Source: Victivallaceae bacterium
Lineage (GTDB): Bacteria > Verrucomicrobiota > Lentisphaeria > Victivallales > Victivallaceae
Assembly: GCA_016292515.1 (NCBI GenBank)
Contig: JAEDIJ010000003.1
Span: 1 to 64,000, forward strand
Reading direction: 5' to 3'
Length of the DNA stretch: 64,000 nt
Of this stretch, positions 24,773 through 33,857 are shown piece after piece. The position numbers and the translations under genes are program-made. Numbering within the stretch: position 1 is the stretch's first letter; the number at the start of each line of letters is the position of its first letter. Under the pieces are notes generated by a model. The model had not been told where the DNA came from. It worked only from the letters and a program-made list of their open reading frames with translations, and did not search any database.

Positions 24773-25951
24773 TTGAAACGCGAAAAAATCACGATCCGCG
24801 ACTTCGCTTTCGGCGGAGAAGCCGTCGGCAATCTCGCCGACGGCAGGGTCGCTTTTGTCCGCGGTGCGATGCCGGGGGAAACGGTCGAGATCGAAATCAC
24901 CGCCGACCATAAAAAGTATGTGCGCGGCAGATTGACGGAAATCCTTTCCGCTTCGGCGGAGCGCATCGACTCCGACTGCCCTTTTTTCGCCGATTGTCCG
25001 GGATGCGCCTACCGTCATATCCCCTACGAAATGGAACTTGCGGCGAAAAACCGTCAGCTTTTTTCCTTTCTCAACCGCAACCGCGCAGAGCAATGCGAAA
25101 TCCTGCCGCCCGTCGGCGCGTCGTCGCGCAACTATTGGCGCAACCGTCTGCGGCTTCACAGCGACGGCGGCGGCAAATTCGGCTACCGCGCGGCGGACAA
25201 TACCACGTTGCTTGAAATCGACCGTTGTCTGCTTGCGACCAAAAAACTCAATGAAAGATTGGGAAATCTCACGCTTCCCGCCGATTTTCGCGGGACTTTT
25301 GCGCTCGACGATTGCGCCGAGCGCGGCGCGGTCTGCGATTTCGATGCGGAACTCCCGGAAACGCTGACGGGGAAACTTGGTTCTTCCGGCACGTTTTGCT
25401 ACCGGCGCGGCGGCTTTTTTCAGACCAACGAGGCGATCGCATCGGAACTTGCGCGCCGCGTGACCGACGAGGTGAAAAATTTTGCTCCCGAGTTTCTGCT
25501 GGAACTTTTTTGCGGCGTCGGCGTTTTTTCGATTTTGGCGGCGCGCGCGTTGCCCGCGTTGCGGAGCGTCGGCGTCGAATTCGACCGCCGCGCCGTCAAG
25601 TGCGCCGTGCGCAATGCGAAAAATTTTCAAGTCGCGGACCGCTGTGCCTTTTTCGCCGGAGACGCCGCCGACGCGCCGCAGCGTTACGCCTCTTTCGGCA
25701 AACGGCTGAAAACGCTCGTCATCGTCGATCCGCCGCGGACGGGACTGGGCAGGAAACTCACGCAAAGTCTGCTCCGAAGCGCGCCGGGGGCGATCCTTTA
25801 TATTTCCTGCGGCGCAGATACGCTCCGCCGCGATCTCGACGAACTCGCGCCGAAATTTGCCGCGGTGCACAGCACGTTGCTGGATATGTTTCCCGGCACC
25901 GCGCATTTTGAATCGCTTACGTTATTGAAAAAAAGAGATACGGCAGAATGA
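24773..25951 (+). CDS. RNA (uracil-5-)-methyltransferase, RlmD/TrmA family
   Basis: 392-residue SAM-dependent methyltransferase acting on uridine in rRNA or tRNA. An N-terminal TRAM-like domain (residues 1-60), an iron-sulphur cluster motif CPFFADCPGC, then the catalytic domain: FFQTNEA, LLELFCGVGVFSILAA (SAM loop), VIVDPPRTGLG and YISCGADTLRRDL with the nucleophilic Cys. The start is a TTG at 24773 with GGGGAAA upstream; a small palindrome GGGGAAATCCCC lies at 24757-24768. It overlaps the ABC-F gene by 4 bp (ATGA). Exact target base is not decidable. Confidence 0.88.
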   Translation: MKREKITIRDFAFGGEAVGNLADGRVAFVRGAMPGETVEIEITADHKKYVRGRLTEILSASAERIDSDCPFFADCPGCAYRHIPYEMELAAKNRQLFSFLNRNRAEQCEILPPVGASSRNYWRNRLRLHSDGGGKFGYRAADNTTLLEIDRCLLATKKLNERLGNLTLPADFRGTFALDDCAERGAVCDFDAELPETLTGKLGSSGTFCYRRGGFFQTNEAIASELARRVTDEVKNFAPEFLLELFCGVGVFSILAARALPALRSVGVEFDRRAVKCAVRNAKNFQVADRCAFFAGDAADAPQRYASFGKRLKTLVIVDPPRTGLGRKLTQSLLRSAPGAILYISCGADTLRRDLDELAPKFAAVHSTLLDMFPGTAHFESLTLLKKRDTAE

Positions 25952-27921
25952 TCGATTTTCAGAATATCTCCAAAAGTTACGGCGGCCGCGATATCCTGAA
26001 AGAGGTGTCGTTCCGCGTCAATTCCGGCGAACGCGTCGGTATTGTCGGACCCAACGGGGCGGGCAAGAGCACCATTTTCGGCATTATCACGGGGACGGTG
26101 CGCCCCGATGCCGGCGTCGTCGCGATCCCGCGCGATCACCGCGTCGGGATCATGCGGCAAAAAGTCGATGCCGCCGACTTGCCGCGCACCCTTTTGGACT
26201 TCACCGCCGACGCGATCCCCGAACTCCACGAATATACGCGCGAACTTCACGAGATCGAGGCGAAAATGGATCAGGGAGGTCTTGACGACGCCGAATTGAG
26301 CCGTCTTTTGCGCCGCCACGGCTATCTGCAAAGCACGATCGAGCATCTCGGAGCCTACCACTTGGAGCAGGAGGCGAGCGAAACGCTCGGCAATCTCGGT
26401 TTCGACCCGAAATCGCTCGACCGTCCGGTCAAGGAGTTTTCCGGCGGCTGGCAGATGCGCGCCGCGCTGGCGCGCGTATTGATCTCGCACCCCGACGTAC
26501 TGTTGCTCGACGAGCCTTCCAACTACCTCGACGTCCCCGCGGTCGAATGGCTCTGCCGCTACCTCAACAATTTCCCCGGCACGCTGATTCTGATTTCGCA
26601 CGACCGCTTTTTGCTGCGCAAACTCGTCCGGGTGATCCTCGAAGTCAATTCCGGCGCGGTCACCCGCTATGCCGGGGGGTACGATTACTACTGCCGCGAG
26701 CGCGAAAGCCGCCAGAAACTCCTCGAATCCGCCAAGCGCAATCTCGACCGCAAACGCGAACAGATGGAGCGCGTCATCGACCGTTTCCGCGCCAAAAGCA
26801 CCAAGGCGGCGCAGGCGAAAAGCTGGATGAAAAAACTCGACAAATTAGAGGAGGTCGAGTTACCCGACAAACTCAATTACAACGGCGTGATCCGTTTCCC
26901 CGACCCGCCCGACGGCGGCATCGAGGCGGCGCGCATCGAAAACATCTCCTTCGGCTACACGCCCGACAATTTGTTGCTCAAAGACGTGTCGCTCGACATC
27001 GCTGCCGGCGACAAGATCGCTTTCATCGGTTACAACGGACTGGGCAAGACGACGCTGCTGAAACTGCTCGTCGGCAAATTGAAGCCGCTCGCCGGGCGCG
27101 TCGTCCTCGGGCATCACTCGGTCCCCGGCTATCAGGCGCAGGAATTCACCGAATTGCTCAACGACGACTTGACGGTTTACGATGCGGTGCGCGGCGCGTT
27201 GCCGCCGGCGGCTTCGACCGCCAATCTGATGAATGTGCTCGGTTCTTTCGGCTTTTCGGGCGACGAGACGGAAAAGCGTTGCGGCGTCCTTTCCGGCGGC
27301 GAACGCATCCGCGTACAGTTCGCGCGGCTTTTCGTCAATCCTCCGAATTTCCTCATCCTCGACGAGCCGACCACGCACCTCGACCTCGCTGCCCGCGAAC
27401 TTTTGCAGGAGGCTCTGGTGCAGTTCCCCGGCACGGTCTGTTTCGTCAGCCACGACATCGAATTTGTCCGCCGTGTGGCGACGACCATCGTCGCGCTGAC
27501 TCCCGGCAAGGTGACGAAGTATTTCGGCAACTACGATTACTATCTGGAAAAATCTTCTTCCGCCGATCAGCCGTCGATCAAAGGCGGGGCTTCTCCCGCC
27601 GCATCCGGCGCCGCGACGGAATTGACGGCAAAGGAACGCCGTCAGCAACGCGCGCACGCCCGGCAGGAGATTTCCGGAGCATTCAAAAAAGCGAAAGAGT
27701 GCGTCGCCGCGTTGGAGAAAAAACTCGATAAGTTGTCCGATGAAAAAAAGGTGCTTGTCGCCAAGTTGTCGAGCGGGATGAAACTTGATTTCGCCGCGCT
27801 GAAAAAGGAACTCGCAAAAGTCGAAAACGACATCACCGCGACCGAAAACGAGTGGGAAAGCGCCGCGACCGAATTGGAGGCGCTCCGGCAGGAAAACGAC
27901 CGCATCAACAGCCGGGAGTAG
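25948..27921 (+). CDS. ABC-F family ATPase
   Basis: 657-residue soluble protein with two ABC ATPase domains and no membrane helices. Domain 1: GPNGAGKSTIFG, FSGGWQMRAALARVL, DVLLLDEPSNYLD. A basic linker (ESAKRNLDRKREQMERVIDR) is followed by domain 2: GYNGLGKTTLLKLL, LSGGERIRVQFARL, LILDEPTTHLD. A C-terminal coiled coil (residues about 560-657) resembles Uup. ABC-F proteins act on ribosomes in translation control or antibiotic protection; which role applies is open. It is coupled to the methyltransferase upstream and ends 3 bp before rpoN. Confidence 0.93.
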   Translation: MIDFQNISKSYGGRDILKEVSFRVNSGERVGIVGPNGAGKSTIFGIITGTVRPDAGVVAIPRDHRVGIMRQKVDAADLPRTLLDFTADAIPELHEYTRELHEIEAKMDQGGLDDAELSRLLRRHGYLQSTIEHLGAYHLEQEASETLGNLGFDPKSLDRPVKEFSGGWQMRAALARVLISHPDVLLLDEPSNYLDVPAVEWLCRYLNNFPGTLILISHDRFLLRKLVRVILEVNSGAVTRYAGGYDYYCRERESRQKLLESAKRNLDRKREQMERVIDRFRAKSTKAAQAKSWMKKLDKLEEVELPDKLNYNGVIRFPDPPDGGIEAARIENISFGYTPDNLLLKDVSLDIAAGDKIAFIGYNGLGKTTLLKLLVGKLKPLAGRVVLGHHSVPGYQAQEFTELLNDDLTVYDAVRGALPPAASTANLMNVLGSFGFSGDETEKRCGVLSGGERIRVQFARLFVNPPNFLILDEPTTHLDLAARELLQEALVQFPGTVCFVSHDIEFVRRVATTIVALTPGKVTKYFGNYDYYLEKSSSADQPSIKGGASPAASGAATELTAKERRQQRAHARQEISGAFKKAKECVAALEKKLDKLSDEKKVLVAKLSSGMKLDFAALKKELAKVENDITATENEWESAATELEALRQENDRINSRE

Positions 27922-27924
27922 ACG

Positions 27925-29319
27925 ATGGACAATTTGCTTCAACAATCGGCGAAACTTCAACAGAAACAGCAACTTTCCGCGCGCCAGCGCACGTCGCTGG
28001 AATTTCTGCAATTGCCGCGGCAGGAGCTGGATGCGCGGCTGAATGAGGAATTGGCGAACAATCCGCTTTTGGAGGAGGTGTTCCCGGAGGAGTTGCCGCC
28101 GGAATCGTTTCCGGAAACGATTCCCGAAAAAGAGGATGAAACGGAATTCGCCGCCCGCTTCGCCGAAAGCGACCAGTGGCATTCGGAATTGCCGCTTCCC
28201 GGCGAGTCGGAGGAGGACGCCGCCGATTTTTGGAGCGGTATCGCCGCTCCGCCCCCGACGCTTGGCGAACAGCTCGCGCGGGAATTCGCCGGAAGTCCGC
28301 TCGACCCCAAGATCCGCGAGATCGCGGAAATGATCGTCGAGTCGCTCGATGAAAAAGGTTATCTCTCCACGCCCCTTGCCGATCTTGCGATGAGTTGCGA
28401 CGCCGACCTTGACGAGGCGGAAAAAGCGTTGAAATTCGTCCAGTCGCTCGACCCCGCCGGCATCGGCGCGCGCACGCTCGACGAGTGTTTCCAATTGCAG
28501 TTGGAGCGATTCGGCAAGTGGCGCGGCGCCGTCCGCACCGTCGTCGAAAACGGCTTGGAGAATCTCGAAAAGTTTTCGCCGCGGACGCTCGCGGAAAAAT
28601 ATCAGTTGACTCCCGAGGAGTTTCAACAGGCTCTCGCCGTTTTGCGCAAACTCGATCCCGCCCCCGGCGACAATGATGCGCCCGCCGCCGTCGTTTTGCC
28701 CGACATCGAGATCTTTTCAACGGGACGCGGCGGTTTTGACGCCAGACTTCTGCGCGAACGCGAACGCCGTTTCGATATCTGTCACCGCTATGAAAAACTC
28801 CTGGAAGATCCCGGCGTTTCCGCCGAAGACCGCGCCTTTGTCCGCGACAAGATCCGTGCCGCGCAGGAGGTGATCCAGTCGCTTGAAATGCGCGGCAGTA
28901 CCTTGCTCCGGCTCGGACGCTGGCTCGCCGAACGGCAAAGAGATTTTTTTCGGGACGGCGTCGAAAAACTGCTCCCTTTGACGATGAAACAGGCGGGGGA
29001 TGCGCTTGAACTTCACGAAACGACCATCAGCCGCGCAGTTTCGGGGAAATACGCGAAAACGCCGCAAGGGATGCTGGCGTTGCGCTTTTTCTTTACCACC
29101 GGCGGCGGCGTTTCCGGCGGGAAGCCGGAAATTTCCAACCGCGCGATCGAGGAGAAGATCCGTCAGATCATTGCCGGAGAGGATAAATCGCATCCGCTTT
29201 CCGACGACGCGATCTCGGAAAAGTTGAAAGCTTCGGGCATTGTCATCGCCCGCCGCACGGTCGCCAAGTACCGCGACAAACTGCACATCGCGCCCGCAAG
29301 TCTGCGCACGCTGCGCTGA
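27925..29319 (+). CDS. rpoN: RNA polymerase sigma-54 factor
   Basis: 464-residue alternative sigma factor. The Gln-rich region I (QQSAKLQQKQQLSARQRTSLEF in part) with LNEELANNPLLEE binds activators and core; an acidic stretch follows; the DNA-binding region contains LHETTISRAVSGKYAKTP (helix-turn-helix) and the RpoN box ARRTVAKYRDKL near residue 445. It requires AAA+ activators to open promoters at -24/-12 sites; no activator gene is present in this window. It lies 3 bp after the ABC-F gene. Confidence 0.97.
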   Translation: MDNLLQQSAKLQQKQQLSARQRTSLEFLQLPRQELDARLNEELANNPLLEEVFPEELPPESFPETIPEKEDETEFAARFAESDQWHSELPLPGESEEDAADFWSGIAAPPPTLGEQLAREFAGSPLDPKIREIAEMIVESLDEKGYLSTPLADLAMSCDADLDEAEKALKFVQSLDPAGIGARTLDECFQLQLERFGKWRGAVRTVVENGLENLEKFSPRTLAEKYQLTPEEFQQALAVLRKLDPAPGDNDAPAAVVLPDIEIFSTGRGGFDARLLRERERRFDICHRYEKLLEDPGVSAEDRAFVRDKIRAAQEVIQSLEMRGSTLLRLGRWLAERQRDFFRDGVEKLLPLTMKQAGDALELHETTISRAVSGKYAKTPQGMLALRFFFTTGGGVSGGKPEISNRAIEEKIRQIIAGEDKSHPLSDDAISEKLKASGIVIARRTVAKYRDKLHIAPASLRTLR

Positions 29320-29335
29320 CGGGGAGATCCGCCGC

Positions 29336-31018
29336 TTAAAAAACGTCCAGCTGCACGTTGCCGTCGATCAGCCGCTTTTTGGGCGTCACGCCTTCCAACT
29401 GCTGTTTGCAGGGGCTGGTGAAAAAGAGGACGGGACGTTCGCCTTTTCGGATCAGTTTCCTGACTTCATCCGGCGAGATGACGGGGTTTTGCTCTCCCCG
29501 TTTTTTCGCTTCGCCGCAACCGTAGTCAAGTTCTCCCGCCGAACCGAAAAGCCGGATGTCGGCGCGTTGAAGTTTCCAGGCGACGCTGTAACCGAAAGCG
29601 GGCGCGGCGATGATGTCGGCGTTTGCACTTTTGACTTCGGTTGCTCTCAAAAGCTCCGCGATGCTTTTTTCCGGCATAATGCCGTTGTCGATGCGGTCGG
29701 AAATGAAAGGTGCCGTCACGCCCGCCGTCACGGCAAGTCCCGCAAAAAAGAGCGAGAGGATCAATGTCCGCGATTGATGGCGCACGGCAAAAAGCGTTGT
29801 TCCAAAAAGGATCCCGATGCCTCCGGCAACGGCGAAAAGCCACCGCAATGCCGGCAACACCTGCCGCACGTCGGCGGGCAGATTTCCGGTGAAACGGGGC
29901 GTGTCGAAAACCGCCGCCAAAATGGCGAGACTTCCCGCCGTCCACAGGAGGATCGACCAAAAGAGGATCGTCGCGTGAAACGCGCGGTTGTCAAGCGAAC
30001 TGCGCAAGTAGGTCATCACGCCGCCCGCAAGCAAAATCGCCAGCGCGGGATAAAGCGGCAGAATATAGGAAAAAAGTTTTCCGCTGGAAAAGGAAAGCAG
30101 GATGAAAGGAAAGACGAGCAACGAGATCGCCATCCGGTAAATCGGACGCGACAGCAACGCCTTGCCGCCCTCTTTCCGGATGCCGGCAAGACAAGGCAAA
30201 AAAGTGATGCCGGGCAACGCTCCGATGAGCAGTACCGGAAAGAAGAACCACCACGGCTCCGGATGCTGGCCGCGGGCTTCCTGCGTAAAACGCTGAATAT
30301 GCTCGATCTCGATGAAGTAACGCCAGAAATCCGGCTCGGACTGGTGGATTTTCCAGGCGAGCGGCAACATCGTCAACAGCATTGCCGGCAGGACGAGCAG
30401 CGGCAGACGGTAAAATTCCTTCCACCGCTTATCCCAGATGAGGAATGCCGCGACGGCGATCCCCGGGATCGCCAATCCGAGCGCGCCTTTGGCGTAGAAT
30501 CCCCCCGTCAGCGCGAGACCGCAGAGGATCTCCTGCGTCACCTTGCGGCGCGACCATTTTTCCTCCACCGCCGCCAGAAAAGCGAAAAAAGTCGCCGCCG
30601 TCGTGAAAAAGCAAAGCGGCGCATCGGTAAGCGGCGTGATCCCGAGGATGTAGACGATCCCGAAACTCATGTAAAATCCGAATGCGAGCGCGGCAAGTTT
30701 GGCGTCCTGCCGCCGCTGCCAGACGACGAGCGCGATCAATCCCCCCGTGAGCAACGTGAAAAATGCCGCCGGAAAGCGCAGACCAAAGGGATTCATCCCG
30801 AAAACGCGCGTCGATACGAGATTGCAGTAATGACCGAGCAGCGGTTTTTCAAAATAGCGCACGCCGAGAAGACGCGGCGAAAATTTGTTGTCGGCAAGTT
30901 GCATCTCGCGGACGATCTCCGCGTGGCGGAATTCGTCGGGCGTCACCAGCGGCCGGACGCCGATCATCACCAGATAACCGACGACAAAAAGGAGAAGTCC
31001 GTAACGCAAAAATTTCAT
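29336..31018 (-). CDS. ArnT-like lipid-linked sugar transferase (PMT/GT83 type)
   Basis: 560-residue polytopic inner-membrane glycosyltransferase. The N-terminal catalytic loop VTPDEFRHAEIVREMQLAD carries the Asp-Glu of the ArnT/PMT family, followed by FEKPLLGHYCNLVSTRVFG, about twelve membrane helices, and a C-terminal periplasmic domain. ArnT moves 4-amino-4-deoxy-L-arabinose from undecaprenyl phosphate to lipid A. The nearby arnA and arnD support that substrate, although the gene is on the opposite strand. It lies 25 bp after the aminotransferase gene and is probably in its transcript. Confidence 0.8.
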   Translation of the reverse strand: MKFLRYGLLLFVVGYLVMIGVRPLVTPDEFRHAEIVREMQLADNKFSPRLLGVRYFEKPLLGHYCNLVSTRVFGMNPFGLRFPAAFFTLLTGGLIALVVWQRRQDAKLAALAFGFYMSFGIVYILGITPLTDAPLCFFTTAATFFAFLAAVEEKWSRRKVTQEILCGLALTGGFYAKGALGLAIPGIAVAAFLIWDKRWKEFYRLPLLVLPAMLLTMLPLAWKIHQSEPDFWRYFIEIEHIQRFTQEARGQHPEPWWFFFPVLLIGALPGITFLPCLAGIRKEGGKALLSRPIYRMAISLLVFPFILLSFSSGKLFSYILPLYPALAILLAGGVMTYLRSSLDNRAFHATILFWSILLWTAGSLAILAAVFDTPRFTGNLPADVRQVLPALRWLFAVAGGIGILFGTTLFAVRHQSRTLILSLFFAGLAVTAGVTAPFISDRIDNGIMPEKSIAELLRATEVKSANADIIAAPAFGYSVAWKLQRADIRLFGSAGELDYGCGEAKKRGEQNPVISPDEVRKLIRKGERPVLFFTSPCKQQLEGVTPKKRLIDGNVQLDVF

Positions 31019-31043
31019 CGCGACCGCCTTTCGGTTGAGATCA

Positions 31044-32315
31044 TTATTTGGATGCCAGAAGTTTACGCACTCCGGCGAGTTTGGCGCAGACGCAGAAAAG
31101 CCGGATCGCCTGTTGCAATTCGGCGAGCGTCGGATAGGTCGGCGCCAGACGGATGTTGCGGTCGCGCGGGTCGCGGTGATAGGGGAATGCCGCACCGGCT
31201 CCGGTCAATTTCACCCCCGCCCCGGCGGCGAGCTCCACCGTCGCTTTGGCACAGCCGTCGAGCGTATCGACCGCGATGAAATAACCGCCTTTGGGGGCAG
31301 TCCACGAGAGAAGCCCCGTCCCCGCGAATTCTTCTTCCAGCACTTGAAGCACGAGATCGAATTTCGGCTTGATCTGGGCTCCGAGTTTTTTCATATGCGC
31401 TTTGAGCGCGTCGGGCGTTGGCAGAAACTGCATCGTGCGCAACTGGTTGAGCTTGTCGTAACCGATCGTTTCGACCGTCAGCCGCGCGAGCAATTCCTTT
31501 TTGTTGGCGGCGCTCGTCGCGACGAGCGAAACGCCCGCGCCGGGAAAAGTGATCTTGCTCGTCGAGAAAAAGTAGTAGGCGCGATCGGGATTTCCGCCCG
31601 CGTTGCAACTGGCGAAAATATCGGCGAGTTCCGTTTCGCCGTCGAGGTGATGCACGCCGTAGGCGTTATCCCAGAAAATGCGGAAATCCGGCGCGGCGCA
31701 CTTCATTTTGCCGAGGCGCGCCACCGTTTCGTCGCTGTAACAAATGCCCTGCGGATTGGAGTAAAGCGGCACGCACCAGATGCCTTTGATCGCGGGGTCG
31801 TCGGCGACGAGTTTTTCGACCTGATCCATATCGGGCCCCGTCGGGGTCATGTCGATCAGGATCATCTCGAAACCGAGTTTTTCCGTGATCGCGAAATGGC
31901 GGTCGTAACCGGGGGCGGGCGCGAGGAATTTCACCTTGTCGAGTTTGCCCCACGGCTTCTCGCCCGCCGTGCCGAAAAGCGTCAACTGCACGAGGAGGTC
32001 ATACATCAGATTCAAACTGGAATTTCCGCCGATCGTGATATTGGCGGGATCCAGACCGAGGAGTTTGCCGAAGTATTCCCGCATTTCGGGGATCCCGTCG
32101 AGGATGCCGTAGTTGCGCGCGTCGACGCCCGCGGCGGTGCGCGTCGTTTTGAGTAAAGCGAGCGCGCCGTTGCAGAGGTCGAGCTGGCTCGCCGCCGGTT
32201 TGCCGCGCGACATATCCAGTTTGAGATTGCGCGCCTGCCACGCCTGATAGGAGGCGGCAAGTTCGCGCTCCAATTGCCGAAGTTCTTCCCCGGAAAAATC
32301 ACAGATCGCCGACAT
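31044..32315 (-). CDS. Aspartate aminotransferase, subgroup Ic type
   Basis: 423-residue PLP enzyme. Features of the class Ic aspartate aminotransferases are visible: the N-terminal LDMSRGKPAASQLDL, GNSSLNLMYDLL, the PLP-binding DNAYGVHHLDG, the Schiff-base lysine in FSTSKITFPGAGVS, and the C-terminal RNIRLAPTYPTL with the substrate Arg. It interconverts aspartate/oxaloacetate and glutamate/2-oxoglutarate. It is not a DegT-type ArnB and should not be taken as the missing ArnB. GGA lies upstream of the ATG at 32315, and the promoter at 32365-32393. Confidence 0.88.
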   Translation of the reverse strand: MSAICDFSGEELRQLERELAASYQAWQARNLKLDMSRGKPAASQLDLCNGALALLKTTRTAAGVDARNYGILDGIPEMREYFGKLLGLDPANITIGGNSSLNLMYDLLVQLTLFGTAGEKPWGKLDKVKFLAPAPGYDRHFAITEKLGFEMILIDMTPTGPDMDQVEKLVADDPAIKGIWCVPLYSNPQGICYSDETVARLGKMKCAAPDFRIFWDNAYGVHHLDGETELADIFASCNAGGNPDRAYYFFSTSKITFPGAGVSLVATSAANKKELLARLTVETIGYDKLNQLRTMQFLPTPDALKAHMKKLGAQIKPKFDLVLQVLEEEFAGTGLLSWTAPKGGYFIAVDTLDGCAKATVELAAGAGVKLTGAGAAFPYHRDPRDRNIRLAPTYPTLAELQQAIRLFCVCAKLAGVRKLLASK

Positions 32316-32364
32316 AATGAATATCCTTAAAAAATTTTTTGATGCGATAGCAACACAAACGCTT

Positions 32365-32393
32365 AATATACAACCGGAAAGTGTTTTTTGCAA
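32365..32393 (-). promoter_or_regulatory. Promoter of aminotransferase and ArnT-like genes
   Basis: Minus-strand TTGCAA (32393-32388), 17-bp spacer, TATATT (32370-32365). It matches the window consensus exactly and is divergent from the paaK-type promoter 41 bp away. Confidence 0.85.
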
Positions 32394-32433
32394 CCGGACT
32401 CTTTAATTATAACTCCGCGCGCGCATCGCCGCC

Positions 32434-32462
32434 TTGCAAAAGAAACGATACCGTGCTATTTT
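32434..32462 (+). promoter_or_regulatory. Promoter of the phenylacetate-CoA ligase-like gene
   Basis: TTGCAA (32434-32439), 17-bp spacer, TATTTT (32457-32462). It probably drives the following arnA-arnD genes too. Confidence 0.8.
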
Positions 32463-32502
32463 ATATGGACTGAATTTTTACCGTTCAAGTTAAGGTCGAA
32501 AA

Positions 32503-33816
32503 ATGGGCAATCTGCTTGGAATTGACAATTTGGCATCGCCGGATTACCTCGAAAGAGGTTATCTGCGCCAGCTGCAATTGCAGCGTTTACAGCGTATTAT
32601 CCGCCATACTTACGATCACGTGGAACTTTTTCGCAACCGGATGAAAGAACGCGGTCTGACGCCCGAGGACGTCAAAACGCTCGAAGATCTGGGCAAGCTT
32701 CCCTTTATGAAAAAGGTCGATCTGCGCGACAATTATCCTTTCGGTCTCTTTGCCGTGCCGCTTTCGCAGATCGTGCGACTGCACGCGTCGAGCGGCACGA
32801 CCGGCAAACCGATCGTCGTCGCCTACACCAAAGAAGATATCGACGTCTGGATCGGCGCGGTGCGCCGCGCGCTCAACTGTTGCGGACTTTCCAGTGAAGA
32901 CGTCATTCAGATCGCTTACGGATACGGACTTTTTACCGGCGGTCTCGGCGCCCACTACGGCGCGGAAGCACTCGGCGCCACCGTCGTCCCCGCGAGCGGC
33001 GGCAATACCAAGCGTCAGGTGATGCTGATGCGCGATTTCGGCGTGACGGCGGTCTGCTGTACGCCGAGTTACTTCATCCATATGATCGAAGTCGCCGAGG
33101 CGGAGGGGCTGCCGCTGCCCGATCAGAAAGTGCGCACCGGCATTTTCGGCGCGGAGCCGTGGTCGGAGGAAATGCGCCGTTACATCGAGGAAAAAGCGGG
33201 CATCGAGGCGTTTGACATCTACGGACTTTCGGAGATCATCGGTCCCGGCGTCGCGGTCGAGTGCCACGAGCATAACGGGTTGCACATTTTTGAAGACCGC
33301 TTCTATCCCGAGGTCATCGACCCCGATACCGGAGAAGTCCTGCCCGACGGCGAAACCGGCGAACTGGTGCTGACGACGTTGAGCAAGTTCGCGATGCCGA
33401 TGATCCGTTACCGGACGCGCGACATCACCAAGATCATTTCGGAGCCCTGTCCGTGCGGCCGCACCCTGCGGCGGATCGGCAGGATTTCCAGCCGCAGCGA
33501 CGATATGTTCATCATCCGCGGCGTCAACGTTTTTCCGTCGCAGATCGAGAGCGCGTTGCTTCAAGTGGTCGATTCTCCCAATTACAACATCATCCTCTAT
33601 ACGGAGAACCGCGTCGACAACATCGAGATCGACGTCGAGATAAACGCGGGAAGTTTTTCGGATCAGGTGTGCGAGATGGAGCAGTTGCGCCGCAAGATCG
33701 CTTCCGCGGTCGAATCGGTGATCGGGTTGCGCGTGCTGGTGAAACTCGTCGGACCTCAACAAATTCAGCGCAGTGAAGGCAAGGCAAAGCGCGTTTTCGA
33801 CAAACGCGAAAAATAA
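32503..33816 (+). CDS. paaK: Phenylacetate-CoA ligase family protein
   Basis: 437-residue adenylate-forming enzyme (AMP-dependent CoA ligase) of PaaK type. Motifs: the ATP loop HASSGTTGKPIVVAYT, YGYGLFTGGLGAHYGAE, IFGAEPWSEEMR, DIYGLSEIIGPGVA, YRTRDITKII and GRISSRSDDMFIIRGVNVFPSQIE. It activates phenylacetate or a similar aryl/indole acid as a CoA thioester; anaerobes use such enzymes in aromatic amino acid fermentation, often beside indolepyruvate oxidoreductase, which is absent here. AAGG precedes the ATG. It ends 41 bp before arnA. Confidence 0.9.
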   Translation: MGNLLGIDNLASPDYLERGYLRQLQLQRLQRIIRHTYDHVELFRNRMKERGLTPEDVKTLEDLGKLPFMKKVDLRDNYPFGLFAVPLSQIVRLHASSGTTGKPIVVAYTKEDIDVWIGAVRRALNCCGLSSEDVIQIAYGYGLFTGGLGAHYGAEALGATVVPASGGNTKRQVMLMRDFGVTAVCCTPSYFIHMIEVAEAEGLPLPDQKVRTGIFGAEPWSEEMRRYIEEKAGIEAFDIYGLSEIIGPGVAVECHEHNGLHIFEDRFYPEVIDPDTGEVLPDGETGELVLTTLSKFAMPMIRYRTRDITKIISEPCPCGRTLRRIGRISSRSDDMFIIRGVNVFPSQIESALLQVVDSPNYNIILYTENRVDNIEIDVEINAGSFSDQVCEMEQLRRKIASAVESVIGLRVLVKLVGPQQIQRSEGKAKRVFDKREK

Positions 33817-33857
33817 TGAAATCAACGGCGGCGCGCCGCCATACGAGGGAGCAGAAA

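Noticed and set aside
31044..32315. Reading the aminotransferase next to the ArnT-like gene as ArnB.
   Set aside because: Its motifs (SRGKPAASQLDL, FSTSKITFPGAGVS) are those of aspartate aminotransferase Ic, not of DegT/DnrJ-type ArnB.
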